NCBI GenBank assembly: GCA_964203655.1
Contig: CAXNMJ010000003.1
Coordinates: forward strand, 1 to 64,000
Source: BACL27 sp947488385
Lineage (GTDB): Bacteria > Actinomycetota > Acidimicrobiia > Acidimicrobiales > Ilumatobacteraceae
DNA: 64,000 nt
Reading direction: 5' to 3'
Shown: positions 7,643-16,268 of the stretch, in pieces
Layout: the number at the start of each line of letters is the position of its first letter
Numbering within the stretch: the stretch's first letter is position 1
Position numbers and translations under genes: made by a program
Notes under the pieces: generated by a model
Databases searched by the model: none
What the model was told of the DNA's origin: nothing
The model's input: the letters and a program-made list of their open reading frames with translations, nothing else

Positions 7643-10540
7643 TTGCCAAAAGCCAAACGTGTTCACGAGATCGCAAAAGAACTCGGAATGACCAACGCTG
7701 AGGTCATTGACCTCAGCGGAAAACTTGGCATTGGCGTAAAAGGTCCGTCGTCGACAGTTATTGATGCACAGGCAGATCGCATTCGTGCGCGCGCCGAACG
7801 CGAAGGACTGATTCGCGACGAGCAACCAGCAGAAATTTCTGACAAACCAGTGAAAAAAGCGGCGGCGAAAAAAGTTGCTGGCACAAAGAAAGTTGCAGGC
7901 GCTAAAAAAGTCGCCGGCTCTAAGAAAACTGCAGCGAAAAAAGTTGCCGGCGCAAAGACAGTTGCCGGAGAAAGTACTGCCGCTGAAGAAGTCGAGACAA
8001 CGTCTGTTGAGGAGCAAGCTCAAGTTGCGCCGAGTGTGCCTGTGGCGCCGCGCGAGAGTGATGGTGCGGGGAGTCGCGTAGTTTCATCCGCGCAGCCAAA
8101 CCGACCTGGTGCACCTTCGATGAGTTCACCAACTGCGCCGACTGCGCCAGTGCGACAAATTCAACCTTTGCAACCAGAACCGGTTCGTCCGGTTGCGCAA
8201 CCTCAGGCACCGGCCGCTCGCACCACGACGCCAAGTGCAAACCCAAGTCAGCCGACACCAAGTGCAAACCCAAGTCAGCCGGCGCGACCTGCAACACCAG
8301 GTGCGCGTCCGATTCCGCCACCGCCGGGTTCGTCGCGTCCGATTCCGCCGCCACCAGTTGCGCGTCGACCAGAAGGTGGCGTAACTCGACCGCCGTTTAA
8401 CAATCGTCCGCCGCAACGCAGCTCTTCGCCATCGACAAATGCACGCACCGGTCGAATTCCTGCATCGCAACTTGGACGTGGTCCGGCAGGTTCGGGCGGT
8501 CGCACAACACCAGATCGTGGCGCGCCGGGTCGAGGCCCAGGTGTAGGCGGTCGACCAGGAGCACCAACTGGTGGTCGTGGTACGGCGCTTGGTCGCAGCA
8601 GTCCAACAGGTCCGGGCGGTCGTCCGGGTGCAGGTCGTGGACCAGGTGCGGGTCAACGAAGAGGTCCGCGAAAAAAGACTCGTGCACGTCGTCGTCAAGA
8701 GTTTGAAGAGCAGTTACCACAAGTACCAACTAGTTACACACCGAGTGCGTCACCAGTGCCTGAGGGCATCGTTGTAATCGAGCGGGGTTGTTCATCACAA
8801 GAGTTCGCACCGAAGTTAAATCGCACAGCAGCAGATGTCGTGCGATTCTTGCTTGAGCACGGCGAAATGGTGACAGCAACAATGACACTCGTCGACGAAC
8901 AAATGGAATTGTTCGCGCTTGAAATTGGTGCAGAGATTTTGCTTGTTGACCCAGGTCAACAAGAAGAGCTTGAGTTGCAAGCAATGTTTGATGACTCAGA
9001 CGATGATGATCCAGAGTTGCAAGCAGTGCGACCACCGATCATCACGATCATGGGTCACGTTGACCACGGCAAAACAACTTTGCTTGACAAGATTCGCAAC
9101 GCAAATGTCGTGTCGGGCGAGGCTGGTGGCATTACTCAGCACATCGGCGCATATCAAATCGAAAAAGATGGCAAGCGAATTACATTTATTGACACACCAG
9201 GTCACGCGGCTTTCACCAAGATGCGTGCGCGAGGTGCTGGCGTAACAGACATTGTCGTTTTGGTCGTGGCTGCTGACGACGGTGTGATGCCACAAACAAT
9301 CGAAGCGATCAATCACGCTCGTGTGGCTGACGTGCCAATCGTTGTTGCGCTTAACAAGATCGACAAGCAAAATGCCGATGTGCAACGAGTGCTCGCAGGT
9401 TTGGCTGAGCAGCAACTTACGCCAGAAGCCTGGGGTGGCGACACGATTGTTGTTGAGATGTCAGCCCAAAGTGGTTTGGGTATCGACGACTTGCTTGAAC
9501 AACTCAACGTCGTTGCCGAAATCGAAGAATTAACAGCCAACCCAACGGGTCGTGCCAAGGGTGTCGTGCTTGAAGCGCAACTTGACATTGGTCGTGGACC
9601 AGTGGCGACAGTTTTGGTCGACAAAGGAACGCTAAAAGTTGGCGACCCAATCGTCGCCGGTGCCGCATGGGGCAAAGTTCGTGCGCTGATCAATGATCGT
9701 GGCGAGCAAGTTAAAGAAGTTGGGCCATCTGCGCCTGTGCAAGTTTTGGGTCTGTCAGCAGTGCCAGGTGCCGGCGAAGAATTTAGATCGGCGCCAGATG
9801 AGCGCACAGCGCGAACAGTTGCTGGTGCACGCGAGCAGCGATATCGCGCGATGAACCAACGCGGCGACGCCCGTGTTCAGCGTGGTGTGAAACTCGAAGA
9901 TATTTTCACCCAGATTCAAGCTGGCGAAATTGCAACTTTGAACGTGATCGTCAAAGCCGATGTGCACGGTTCGCTTGAAGCCGTCACCGAGAGTTTGCGC
10001 AAACTTGAGCGCGATGATGTGCGTGCAGCATTCGTGCATCGCGGTGTGGGCACGATTACCGAGAACGACATCTCGCTGGCAGCAGCGACGAACGCAACGT
10101 TGATTGGCTTTAATGTTCGCCCAGATCGAAAGATTCGTGAACTCGCCGAAAAAGAAAACGTAGAGATTCGTACATACGAAATCATTTACAAACTCTTGGA
10201 AGATATCGAAAAGGCAATGAAGGGCATGCTCGCGCCAGAATTTGTCGAAGTTGTCACTGGCGAAGCCGAAGTGCGCGAAATCTTCAAGGCGCCAAAGGTT
10301 GGCGCGGTTGCAGGATGCTCGGTTGTGTCTGGTGTTATCACTCGTGGTTCGCGAGTGCGCTTCTTGCGCGAAGGAACAATCATTTGGAAGGGCAATATCA
10401 ATACGTTGCGCCGATTTAAAGACGACGTCAAAGAAGTACGCGAAGGTTTTGAATGCGGCTTGAGTTTGACCGACTTCCAAGACCTGAAGCCAGGCGACAC
10501 AATTGAAACATACGACCTTAAAGAGGTTGAGCGAGTCTGA
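7643..10540 (+). CDS. infB: Translation initiation factor IF-2
   Basis: GTPase that brings initiator fMet-tRNA to the 30S subunit. The start is TTG at 7643, with GAAGGG upstream and the IF2-N sequence MPKAKRVHEIAKELGM at once after it. Residues about 71-109 are Lys/Ala repeats of the type KKVAG, then comes a long Pro/Gln and Gly/Arg-rich linker to about residue 360, then the second IF2-N domain (IVVIERGCSSQEFA). The G domain starts near 465, with GHVDHGKT at 471-478, DTPGH and NKID, followed by domains II to IV. At 965 residues it is on the long side, typical for actinobacteria, because of the linker. It is the last gene of the rimP operon; rbfA and truB do not follow. Confidence 0.97.
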   Translation: MPKAKRVHEIAKELGMTNAEVIDLSGKLGIGVKGPSSTVIDAQADRIRARAEREGLIRDEQPAEISDKPVKKAAAKKVAGTKKVAGAKKVAGSKKTAAKKVAGAKTVAGESTAAEEVETTSVEEQAQVAPSVPVAPRESDGAGSRVVSSAQPNRPGAPSMSSPTAPTAPVRQIQPLQPEPVRPVAQPQAPAARTTTPSANPSQPTPSANPSQPARPATPGARPIPPPPGSSRPIPPPPVARRPEGGVTRPPFNNRPPQRSSSPSTNARTGRIPASQLGRGPAGSGGRTTPDRGAPGRGPGVGGRPGAPTGGRGTALGRSSPTGPGGRPGAGRGPGAGQRRGPRKKTRARRRQEFEEQLPQVPTSYTPSASPVPEGIVVIERGCSSQEFAPKLNRTAADVVRFLLEHGEMVTATMTLVDEQMELFALEIGAEILLVDPGQQEELELQAMFDDSDDDDPELQAVRPPIITIMGHVDHGKTTLLDKIRNANVVSGEAGGITQHIGAYQIEKDGKRITFIDTPGHAAFTKMRARGAGVTDIVVLVVAADDGVMPQTIEAINHARVADVPIVVALNKIDKQNADVQRVLAGLAEQQLTPEAWGGDTIVVEMSAQSGLGIDDLLEQLNVVAEIEELTANPTGRAKGVVLEAQLDIGRGPVATVLVDKGTLKVGDPIVAGAAWGKVRALINDRGEQVKEVGPSAPVQVLGLSAVPGAGEEFRSAPDERTARTVAGAREQRYRAMNQRGDARVQRGVKLEDIFTQIQAGEIATLNVIVKADVHGSLEAVTESLRKLERDDVRAAFVHRGVGTITENDISLAAATNATLIGFNVRPDRKIRELAEKENVEIRTYEIIYKLLEDIEKAMKGMLAPEFVEVVTGEAEVREIFKAPKVGAVAGCSVVSGVITRGSRVRFLREGTIIWKGNINTLRRFKDDVKEVREGFECGLSLTDFQDLKPGDTIETYDLKEVERV
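7853..7969 (+). repeat. infB: KKVAG-type repeat in the IF-2 N-terminal linker
   Basis: The coding sequence for residues 71-109 holds several degenerate copies of a Lys-Lys-Val-Ala-Gly unit separated by one residue. It encodes a basic disordered segment inside infB and is not an intergenic repeat. Confidence 0.7.
8231..8281 (+). repeat. infB: 27-bp direct repeat inside infB
   Basis: Two tandem copies offset by 27 bp, with 24 identical bases at 8231-8254 and 8258-8281. Each encodes PSANPSQP followed by Thr or Ala. The repeat stays in frame and lies in the disordered linker, so a copy-number change would be tolerated. Confidence 0.8.
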
Positions 10541-10558
10541 ATCGCCTAATCTGTCCGA

Positions 10559-11197
10559 ATGGCAGATTTAGAATTTTTCTTTGATCCGGGTTGCCCGTGG
10601 GCGTGGGTGACCTCGCGTTGGGCTACTGAAGTTTCAGGTCTTCGTAAGTACGAAATCTCTTGGAAGTTTGTTTCGCTTCTAGTTATCAACGAAGAGCGTG
10701 GCTATGAGGCCAACGATGTTTATCACCCAATGATTCATGGTTTTGGATTAAAGGCTTTGCGCGTCGCAAGCGCGGCTCGCGCTGCGGGCGGAAACGATGC
10801 AGTCGCCAAGTTCTACACAGCGCTCGGTACGACGATGCACACACAGAAAAGACGAGATGGTCTCGATACCGATCCACACAAGTATTTGACTTCGGTGTTG
10901 AGTGAATATTCGCTGCCAACCGAGTGGGCAAATTCATTTGAAGACGAAACTCACACACCATTAGTGCGTTTCGAGACCGAAACGGCGCTCTCACGAACTG
11001 GTAAAGATGTTGGCACACCGATTCTGACTTTTAAACCCGGCACACCAAACGAAGGAAGTTTCTTTGGACCAGTTATTTCTAGAATTCCGCGTGGTGAGCA
11101 GGCAGTCAAATTGTGGGACGCAGTAGAGATCGTGGCGACAACCCCAGGTGTAGCCGAGTTGAAGCGCTCAATCAGAGGTGCTTTAGACTTTTCATAA
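10559..11197 (+). CDS. DsbA-family protein of the mycothiol-dependent nitroreductase type
   Basis: Thioredoxin-fold protein with an inserted helical domain, similar over its length to mycobacterial Rv2466c, a mycothiol-dependent reductase. The active site is FDPGCPWAW (Cys12, Ala15), so the resolving Cys of the usual CPWC site is missing and a one-thiol mechanism is implied. Other family blocks are LVINEERG, DVGTPILTF with the cis-Pro (near residue 152) and FFGPVISRIPRGE. The ATG at 10559 is 18 bp after infB and the gene may be transcribed with that operon. The MshD homologue at 62.3-63.3 kb supports a mycothiol-making host. The substrate is unknown. Confidence 0.85.
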   Translation: MADLEFFFDPGCPWAWVTSRWATEVSGLRKYEISWKFVSLLVINEERGYEANDVYHPMIHGFGLKALRVASAARAAGGNDAVAKFYTALGTTMHTQKRRDGLDTDPHKYLTSVLSEYSLPTEWANSFEDETHTPLVRFETETALSRTGKDVGTPILTFKPGTPNEGSFFGPVISRIPRGEQAVKLWDAVEIVATTPGVAELKRSIRGALDFS

Positions 11198-11225
11198 AAG
11201 AAATCGTCAAAGAAATCGGGGTTTT

Positions 11226-12275
11226 ATGAAAGTTGTTTATTCGGCATCACACTTGTTGCATAATCCCGAAGTCGAAATTGAAAGTTCAACGGCGCATTCG
11301 CCTTTTGAACACACTGGTCGTGCCGAGAAGATTCGTGAGACTTTGGCTGCTGATAAGGCTTTTGATTTTGTTTCACCAACCGCATGGGGCACAGAGCCGA
11401 TTACCAAGATTCATAACCCGGGGTTGTTGAAGTTTCTCTCGACTGCTTGGGCTGATTATCAGCGGGACGTAAAACAAGTTCGTGAAGTCGTGCCAGATAT
11501 GTTTTTTAAATCAAATCTGCGTAAGAGCATGGGCGACCGTGTTGAACCAGAATCGGTCAACGGCAAGTTGGGTTGGTGGTGTTTTGAGACAACAACACCA
11601 TTGACAGTCGGCACTTACGAAGCGGCGCGCGGCGCAGTTGATGTAGCGATGAGTGCCACCAAAATTGTTTTGGACGGAGCAAAAAATAGTTATGGCTTGT
11701 GTCGACCACCGGGCCATCACGCGACTACTGACTTGTATGGCGGATATTGCTTTTTCAACAATGCGGCGATCGCGGCCCATCATGTGGCGAGCACAACTGG
11801 CACGAAGGTGACCGTGCTTGACGTTGATTATCACCACGGCAATGGCACACAACAAATTTTCTATGAGCGCGACGATGTGCAATTTGTTTCGCTGCATGGT
11901 GACCCTGCGCGGGCCTACCCGTATTTCACTGGCTACATAGATGAAGTTGGTTCAGGCAAGGGTCGCGGTTCAACGCTGAATGTTCCACTTGCTGCACGCA
12001 CAGATGATGATTCGTATATGAAGTCTCTCGAGCGAGCCTGCGAAAGCATCAAGAAGTTTGGGCCGTCAATGATTATCGTTTCGCTTGGTCTTGACACGTT
12101 TATTACAGATCCAATTAGCGATTTGGCGTTGACGACCCCGGGATACGACCGATGCGGTGCGCTTGTGGGTGCATTGGGTTTGCCCACAGTTGTTTTACAA
12201 GAGGGCGGCTATGACGTCAATGCTCTTGGCGTGAACGTGCAATCTTGGCTGCACGGCTTAGCTCGTGCGAGTTAA
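11226..12275 (+). CDS. Histone deacetylase-family amidohydrolase (acetylpolyamine amidohydrolase-like)
   Basis: Zinc-dependent deacetylase fold of 349 residues. The catalytic His pair is in PPGHHA (161-166), GGYCFFNNAAIAAHH follows, and DVDYHHGNGT (199-208) carries zinc ligands Asp201 and His203. LGLDTF nearer the C terminus supplies the third ligand Asp. Bacterial members act on acetylated polyamines or other small amides; which applies here cannot be read from sequence. A spermidine/putrescine-type transporter at 53.8-58.3 kb makes polyamine metabolism plausible. It follows the DsbA-like gene by 28 bp and the next gene is convergent after 3 bp. Confidence 0.88.
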   Translation: MKVVYSASHLLHNPEVEIESSTAHSPFEHTGRAEKIRETLAADKAFDFVSPTAWGTEPITKIHNPGLLKFLSTAWADYQRDVKQVREVVPDMFFKSNLRKSMGDRVEPESVNGKLGWWCFETTTPLTVGTYEAARGAVDVAMSATKIVLDGAKNSYGLCRPPGHHATTDLYGGYCFFNNAAIAAHHVASTTGTKVTVLDVDYHHGNGTQQIFYERDDVQFVSLHGDPARAYPYFTGYIDEVGSGKGRGSTLNVPLAARTDDDSYMKSLERACESIKKFGPSMIIVSLGLDTFITDPISDLALTTPGYDRCGALVGALGLPTVVLQEGGYDVNALGVNVQSWLHGLARAS

Positions 12276-12278
12276 CTT

Positions 12279-13154
12279 CTAACGCTCGCGGAGATACTTT
12301 TCGAACTCTGCGGCGATTTCGTCACCGCTCGGAATTGGTCCACCAAAATTAATTTCAGTCGTGCCGTTGGCGATTTGCTCATCGAAACTTTGCTCAAGTT
12401 GGGTGAGCATCTGCGCGTGATCGTTGTTGCCGGCGATCAGTAGATCGAGGCGCTCACGTTGCGTTTTGGCTTGTTCGCGCATCGAAGAAACATCGAGCGA
12501 GATGCCGCCGGTGTCGCAGAGCGCTGAGAGCAGCGCCGCTGAAGCCGCAGGGTAAGGCATTGAAGCGACATAGTGCGGCACGCGGGCCCACAAACTGAGT
12601 GCCTGAAGTTTGCGGTTGTGCAGTGCATGCTCGACTGCGGCCGCCATGCCAGCAGGTACATCGACCGAACTCTTGAGATAAGGCAAACTTGCAACAAGAT
12701 CTTTGTCTGGCGAAGTGCATGAGATATAAACAGCACGCGTGTGTGGTGTTGCGAACGGATACGCACCGATGCCGATCATTCGGCGCACGCCAAATTGCAC
12801 GCTGATGTCGGCGATTGTTTCGGCGAACAAGTTCCAATGTGTGTCGGGCTCGGGGCCAGTGAGAAGCAAGATGTCTTTGTCGTTGATGTCGCGACCAAGT
12901 GAAATCTCTGGAGTTGACCAGACGAGTTTTGTATTGACACCCTCGCGAAGCTCCATGATTGGGCGGCGAGCGCGGAAGTCAACAAACGTGTCGATGTCAA
13001 AGTCGATGATCTTGACTGCGCTTGTCTCTTTGGTGATCAGTTCAATGGCGTTGGCGGCGGCGGAACTTGTATCTATCCAGCCAGTCATCATCACGACCAA
13101 CAACGGGTCTTTGATCTGCGGCAGTGTGCCAATAATTTTGTATGGCTTGTTCAT
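12279..13154 (-). CDS. PAC2 family protein
   Basis: A 291-residue protein of the PAC2 (proteasome assembly chaperone 2-like) family, common in actinobacteria. Recognisable features are the N-terminal block with VMMTGWIDTSSAAANAIE, the conserved PIMEL segment, ILLLTGPEPDTHW, and VRRMIGIGAYPFATPHTR in the middle, with an alpha-helical C-terminal region. In actinobacteria the family is often linked with the proteasome, but direct evidence is weak and no proteasome genes are in the window. It follows the phosphotransferase gene on the same strand by 9 bp and is likely co-transcribed with it. Confidence 0.8.
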   Translation of the reverse strand: MNKPYKIIGTLPQIKDPLLVVMMTGWIDTSSAAANAIELITKETSAVKIIDFDIDTFVDFRARRPIMELREGVNTKLVWSTPEISLGRDINDKDILLLTGPEPDTHWNLFAETIADISVQFGVRRMIGIGAYPFATPHTRAVYISCTSPDKDLVASLPYLKSSVDVPAGMAAAVEHALHNRKLQALSLWARVPHYVASMPYPAASAALLSALCDTGGISLDVSSMREQAKTQRERLDLLIAGNNDHAQMLTQLEQSFDEQIANGTTEINFGGPIPSGDEIAAEFEKYLRER

Positions 13155-13163
13155 TGCGTGAGA

Positions 13164-14210
13164 TCAGTTTAGGCGAGAGAGTGCTTCCTCAGCGCTGTTG
13201 GCGGCGGCCTCGGTCTGCAACTTAAATGGCTCAAGATCTGAGGCTTGTTTTTCGCCGAGAGCACCGCCTAGATAGCGCGCGTAAACGCCTTCGACGATGC
13301 ATGCAAGTTTCCAATATGCAAACGCGCGGTAGAACTCGATATTTGTCACATCGCGGCCAGTTGCTTTTGCGTAGCGCGCGATCAAATCACTGCGATTCAA
13401 AAATCCTTTGACGGTTGTGTATTGCGACATCCAAGGCGATGCTTGGTCATCGGGGCCAGTCCAATAAACAGTGAGCAAGCCGAGATCGGCGAGTGGATCA
13501 CCAAGTGTGCAGATTTCCCAATCTAAAACGGCTTGAATTTCGCCTTGCGAACTGACGATGCAGTTGTCGAGTCGATAGTCGCCGTGCACGATTGTGGCCG
13601 GACCCTGTTCAGGAATTCGCTTTGCGAGTTCGTCGTGCACGCGATCGACCACGCTGAGCTCGCGAGTCTTTTGCGCGTTCCATTGGCCGTACCATCGCTT
13701 TAGTTGGCGCGCGATATAACCCTCATGTCGGCTGAAATCTTGCAGACCAACTTTGTTGACATCTACTGCGTGAATTTTCGCCAACGTATCGACGAGCGAT
13801 TCGCTGGCAAGCGTGCGCGTCTGTTGTGTGAGAACTCTTTCAGCGATCGGAATGTCGCGCACGATGTGGCCGTCGACAAAATCCATAACGTAAAACGGTG
13901 CGCCATTAATTTCAAGATCGTTGCAAAGCCCGCGTGTACGGGGCACGGGAACCCCCGAATTTTGTAGCGCCGAGATCATGCGATGTTCGCGACCCATGTC
14001 GTGGGCACTTGCGAGACCGTGACTGAGTGGCGGCCGTCGCAAGACGTAGTGATTTTGTTTGGCGTCGCGCACCGAGAACGTCAGATTTGAGTGGCCGCCG
14101 GCGATGAATTCAAAGTTAAATGGGCCTGTCGCACCGCTGACGTTTTCTTCGAGCCATTTTGTAACTTTTGGCGAATCAATTCCGGCGCTGACTGTGTCGC
14201 TCATCACCAT
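13164..14210 (-). CDS. APH-type phosphotransferase family protein (ACAD10/11-like kinase domain)
   Basis: Aminoglycoside phosphotransferase/choline kinase-like fold of 348 residues. The ATP-binding N-lobe contains FEFIAGGHSNLTFSV and HYVLRRPP with a Lys/Arg-containing strand, the catalytic loop is HGDYRLDN and the metal-binding segment is VLDWEICTLGDPLADLG. This subgroup resembles the kinase domain fused to acyl-CoA dehydrogenases in ACAD10/11, which acts on hydroxyacyl-CoA substrates, rather than antibiotic kinases. That assignment is by family resemblance only. ATG 14204 (MSDTVSAG) is an alternative start. It is divergent from the thioredoxin gene and precedes the PAC2 gene. Confidence 0.82.
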   Translation of the reverse strand: MVMSDTVSAGIDSPKVTKWLEENVSGATGPFNFEFIAGGHSNLTFSVRDAKQNHYVLRRPPLSHGLASAHDMGREHRMISALQNSGVPVPRTRGLCNDLEINGAPFYVMDFVDGHIVRDIPIAERVLTQQTRTLASESLVDTLAKIHAVDVNKVGLQDFSRHEGYIARQLKRWYGQWNAQKTRELSVVDRVHDELAKRIPEQGPATIVHGDYRLDNCIVSSQGEIQAVLDWEICTLGDPLADLGLLTVYWTGPDDQASPWMSQYTTVKGFLNRSDLIARYAKATGRDVTNIEFYRAFAYWKLACIVEGVYARYLGGALGEKQASDLEPFKLQTEAAANSAEEALSRLN

Positions 14211-14297
14211 GCAACCTACTTAATTTGCGTGACTGTTTGCCAGTTGCAAGAGATCGCTGGCTTTCGGCACGTGTTGCATGCCGAGTAATATCTCGGC

Positions 14298-15002
14298 ATG
14301 GCAATCGACGTACAAGACGCGACCTTTCAAACAGAGGTGATTGAAAAGTCGATGACCACTCCAGTGATTATTGACCTTTGGGCCCAGTGGTGCGGACCGT
14401 GCAAAACACTTGGACCAATTCTCGAAAAATTGACTGACGCGACAAACGGCAAAGTGATTTTGGCAAAAGTTGACGTAGACAGTTGCCCGCAGATCGCCCA
14501 GGCGTTTCAGGTTCAGTCGATACCTGCGGTTTATGCGATGAAAGATGGCAAGATCGTTGACGGTTTTGTCGGCGCACAATCAGAACACGTTGTTGAACAG
14601 TTCATCAAAAATTTGTTGCCAGAATCGGTTGTTGTCGATGTCAAAGCACTTTTGGCCAAAGGTGACGAAGAGAGTCTGCGCGCAGCATTGGCTGCCGAGC
14701 CGACAAACGAAGCAGTTGTTGTTGCTCTGGCTGACTTGTTGATCGCACGCAAAGACTGTTCGGCTGCACTCGAGTTGCTCAAGACCGTGCCCGAGACAGA
14801 ACGCGTGCGAACTTCGGTGGCAGCCGCTCGTGCAGCTTTCGTGCCCAAAGATGACTTTGATAAACAGCTGACTGATTTGTTGGTGCGTGTCAAGACAGAT
14901 GAAGACGCCAAGCGCGAATTTCTCGAGTTGCTAGAGAAAATGGGACCAAACGACCCGCGCACCGGCGACTATCGCAAAAAGTTGACCACCAAGCTGTTTT
15001 AA
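14298..15002 (+). CDS. Thioredoxin-domain protein with C-terminal TPR-like region (YbbN/CnoX-type)
   Basis: The N-terminal thioredoxin domain carries LWAQWCGPCKTLGP with the redox pair Cys32/Cys35 and the cis-Pro segment QSIPAVYAM. Residues from about 115 onward form a helical region rich in Ala/Leu/Glu that resembles the tetratricopeptide tail of the co-chaperedoxin YbbN. The 234-residue length is shorter than E. coli YbbN but usual for actinobacterial forms. The likely role is redox protection or chaperone work in the cytoplasm. It is divergent from the phosphotransferase gene and followed by comEA after 48 bp. Confidence 0.85.
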   Translation: MAIDVQDATFQTEVIEKSMTTPVIIDLWAQWCGPCKTLGPILEKLTDATNGKVILAKVDVDSCPQIAQAFQVQSIPAVYAMKDGKIVDGFVGAQSEHVVEQFIKNLLPESVVVDVKALLAKGDEESLRAALAAEPTNEAVVVALADLLIARKDCSAALELLKTVPETERVRTSVAAARAAFVPKDDFDKQLTDLLVRVKTDEDAKREFLELLEKMGPNDPRTGDYRKKLTTKLF

Positions 15003-15050
15003 CGGTTAAAAGTCTTTGCCTCTCTGTGAGGTAATTGCCCACATTGGGCG

Positions 15051-15767
15051 ATGAAAACTTTTCAAAAAATTACTGCAAGTTTGTTTGCACGCATCAAATG
15101 GTTTGGTGTTTCACGACTAGTTGGTTCTGTAGTCAGTGTTGTTTTAGTTGCAGGTGCAGGGTGGTGGTTGGTGCAGGTGCCACCGCCACCGCCAGAAGCA
15201 GCTTTGGCTTTTGCGCCAAGTTTGACGAGCGTGCCAGTTGTGTCGAAAAGCGTCGCAGTCGGTGATGCTTTGCCGGATGCGAATGTAAACGTGCCGCAGT
15301 TTCTAACGGTGCACATTGCAGGCGCAGTCAAGTCGCCCGGCGTTTATCGCTTGCGGCAAGGCGCTCGAGTTAACGACGGTGTCGATGCTGCGGGTGGCGC
15401 GACAACGACGGCAGATTTAGATTCAGTCAATTTGGCGACGCTATTAAACGAAGGCGAACAAATTTATATTCCAAAGCGTGGCGAGAAACCACGCACGATT
15501 ACGACTCGACCTCAGTTGAGTGTTGGTGGTGCAGTTTCTGATGGAGTCATCAGTGGTGGTGATGTTGCGACGCGATTAATCAATATCAATTTGGCATCGG
15601 CGACTGAGCTCGAACAGTTGCCTGGTGTCGGCCCGGCGACGGCGAAAGCGATCGTTGCTTATCGCGAAAAATACGGTGCGTTCAACACGCTTGAAGACTT
15701 GTTGAAGGTGCGAGGTATCGGGCCAGCGAAATTAAGCGAGATTTTGCCGCGGGCCAGTGTGCGCTAG
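15051..15767 (+). CDS. comEA: ComEA family DNA-binding protein
   Basis: Membrane-anchored DNA receptor of the natural transformation machinery. The 238-residue protein has a basic N terminus, one membrane segment at about residues 21-40, a Pro-rich linker, an SLBB domain at about 85-145 (TVHIAGAVKSPGVYRL) and a C-terminal pair of helix-hairpin-helix motifs (ATELEQLPGVGPATAKAI and LLKVRGIGPAKLSEI, 183-231) that bind DNA. The order comEA-comEC-holA is conserved in many bacteria. A small minus-strand membrane gene sits between comEA and comEC here. The domains are clear; whether the cell is competent is not shown. Confidence 0.93.
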   Translation: MKTFQKITASLFARIKWFGVSRLVGSVVSVVLVAGAGWWLVQVPPPPPEAALAFAPSLTSVPVVSKSVAVGDALPDANVNVPQFLTVHIAGAVKSPGVYRLRQGARVNDGVDAAGGATTTADLDSVNLATLLNEGEQIYIPKRGEKPRTITTRPQLSVGGAVSDGVISGGDVATRLININLASATELEQLPGVGPATAKAIVAYREKYGAFNTLEDLLKVRGIGPAKLSEILPRASVR

Positions 15768-15773
15768 TTCAAG

Positions 15774-16220
15774 TTAGAGAACGCCGAGCATTAGTGCGGC
15801 AAGCGCGAGCGAAAACAGCGACCCCAAGACGAGACCAATTGCCAATGGTTGAAATTCTCTTCGCCACTCTGGCCAACTAGCGATAACTGCGCGAACAGCG
15901 CGAAGGCCTGCGTAGTGACCAATTATCCACCACAAAGCGACACTCGAAACGAAACTCAGCGCGTAACGCATGAAACCACCGGCAGCGGGCACACCGAACA
16001 ACGGCATTGTTGGTAGCGCGATGAAAGTGAAGATGAAACCGAGAACTCCGGTGAGCGAGCCAGGCAAAAGCAAAAGCACGAGACCGAAAAATAGAAGTGA
16101 AAGCGCAAGTGCAACCGAGATGATGCCACCTCGTTGGCGAACTGCGTTGCGATGGGCGACGATGCCGTCGGGCACGATGCGGTGTTCGCGTGAACGACGT
16201 GTGCGAGAAGCGCTGGCCAT
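15774..16220 (-). CDS. Small integral membrane protein, function unknown
   Basis: I do not recognise this 148-residue protein. It has an Arg-rich N terminus (about 30 residues, likely cytoplasmic) followed by about four hydrophobic segments: ISVALALSLLFFGLVLLLLP, then GVLGFIFTFIALPTMPLFGV, then ALSFVSSVALWWIIGHYAGL and a C-terminal LVLGSLFSLALAALMLGVL. It stops 6 bp from the end of comEA and is divergent from comEC with 48 bp between starts. Codon use looks like that of its neighbours, so I see no sign of transfer. A role in DNA uptake would be guesswork. Confidence 0.7.
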   Translation of the reverse strand: MASASRTRRSREHRIVPDGIVAHRNAVRQRGGIISVALALSLLFFGLVLLLLPGSLTGVLGFIFTFIALPTMPLFGVPAAGGFMRYALSFVSSVALWWIIGHYAGLRAVRAVIASWPEWRREFQPLAIGLVLGSLFSLALAALMLGVL

Positions 16221-16268
16221 GCCTCAAGCGTACGATGTGCGACGTGTCGCACGGGTGAACTGGTTTGT

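Noticed and set aside
8231..8281. Tandem repeat that could be taken for the start of a repeat array
   Set aside because: Only two copies with a 3-bp gap, in frame inside infB; no spacers as in a CRISPR array.
13164..14210. Aminoglycoside resistance kinase
   Set aside because: Although of the APH fold, the sequence matches the ACAD10/11-like group common in environmental actinobacteria; no resistance function is supported.
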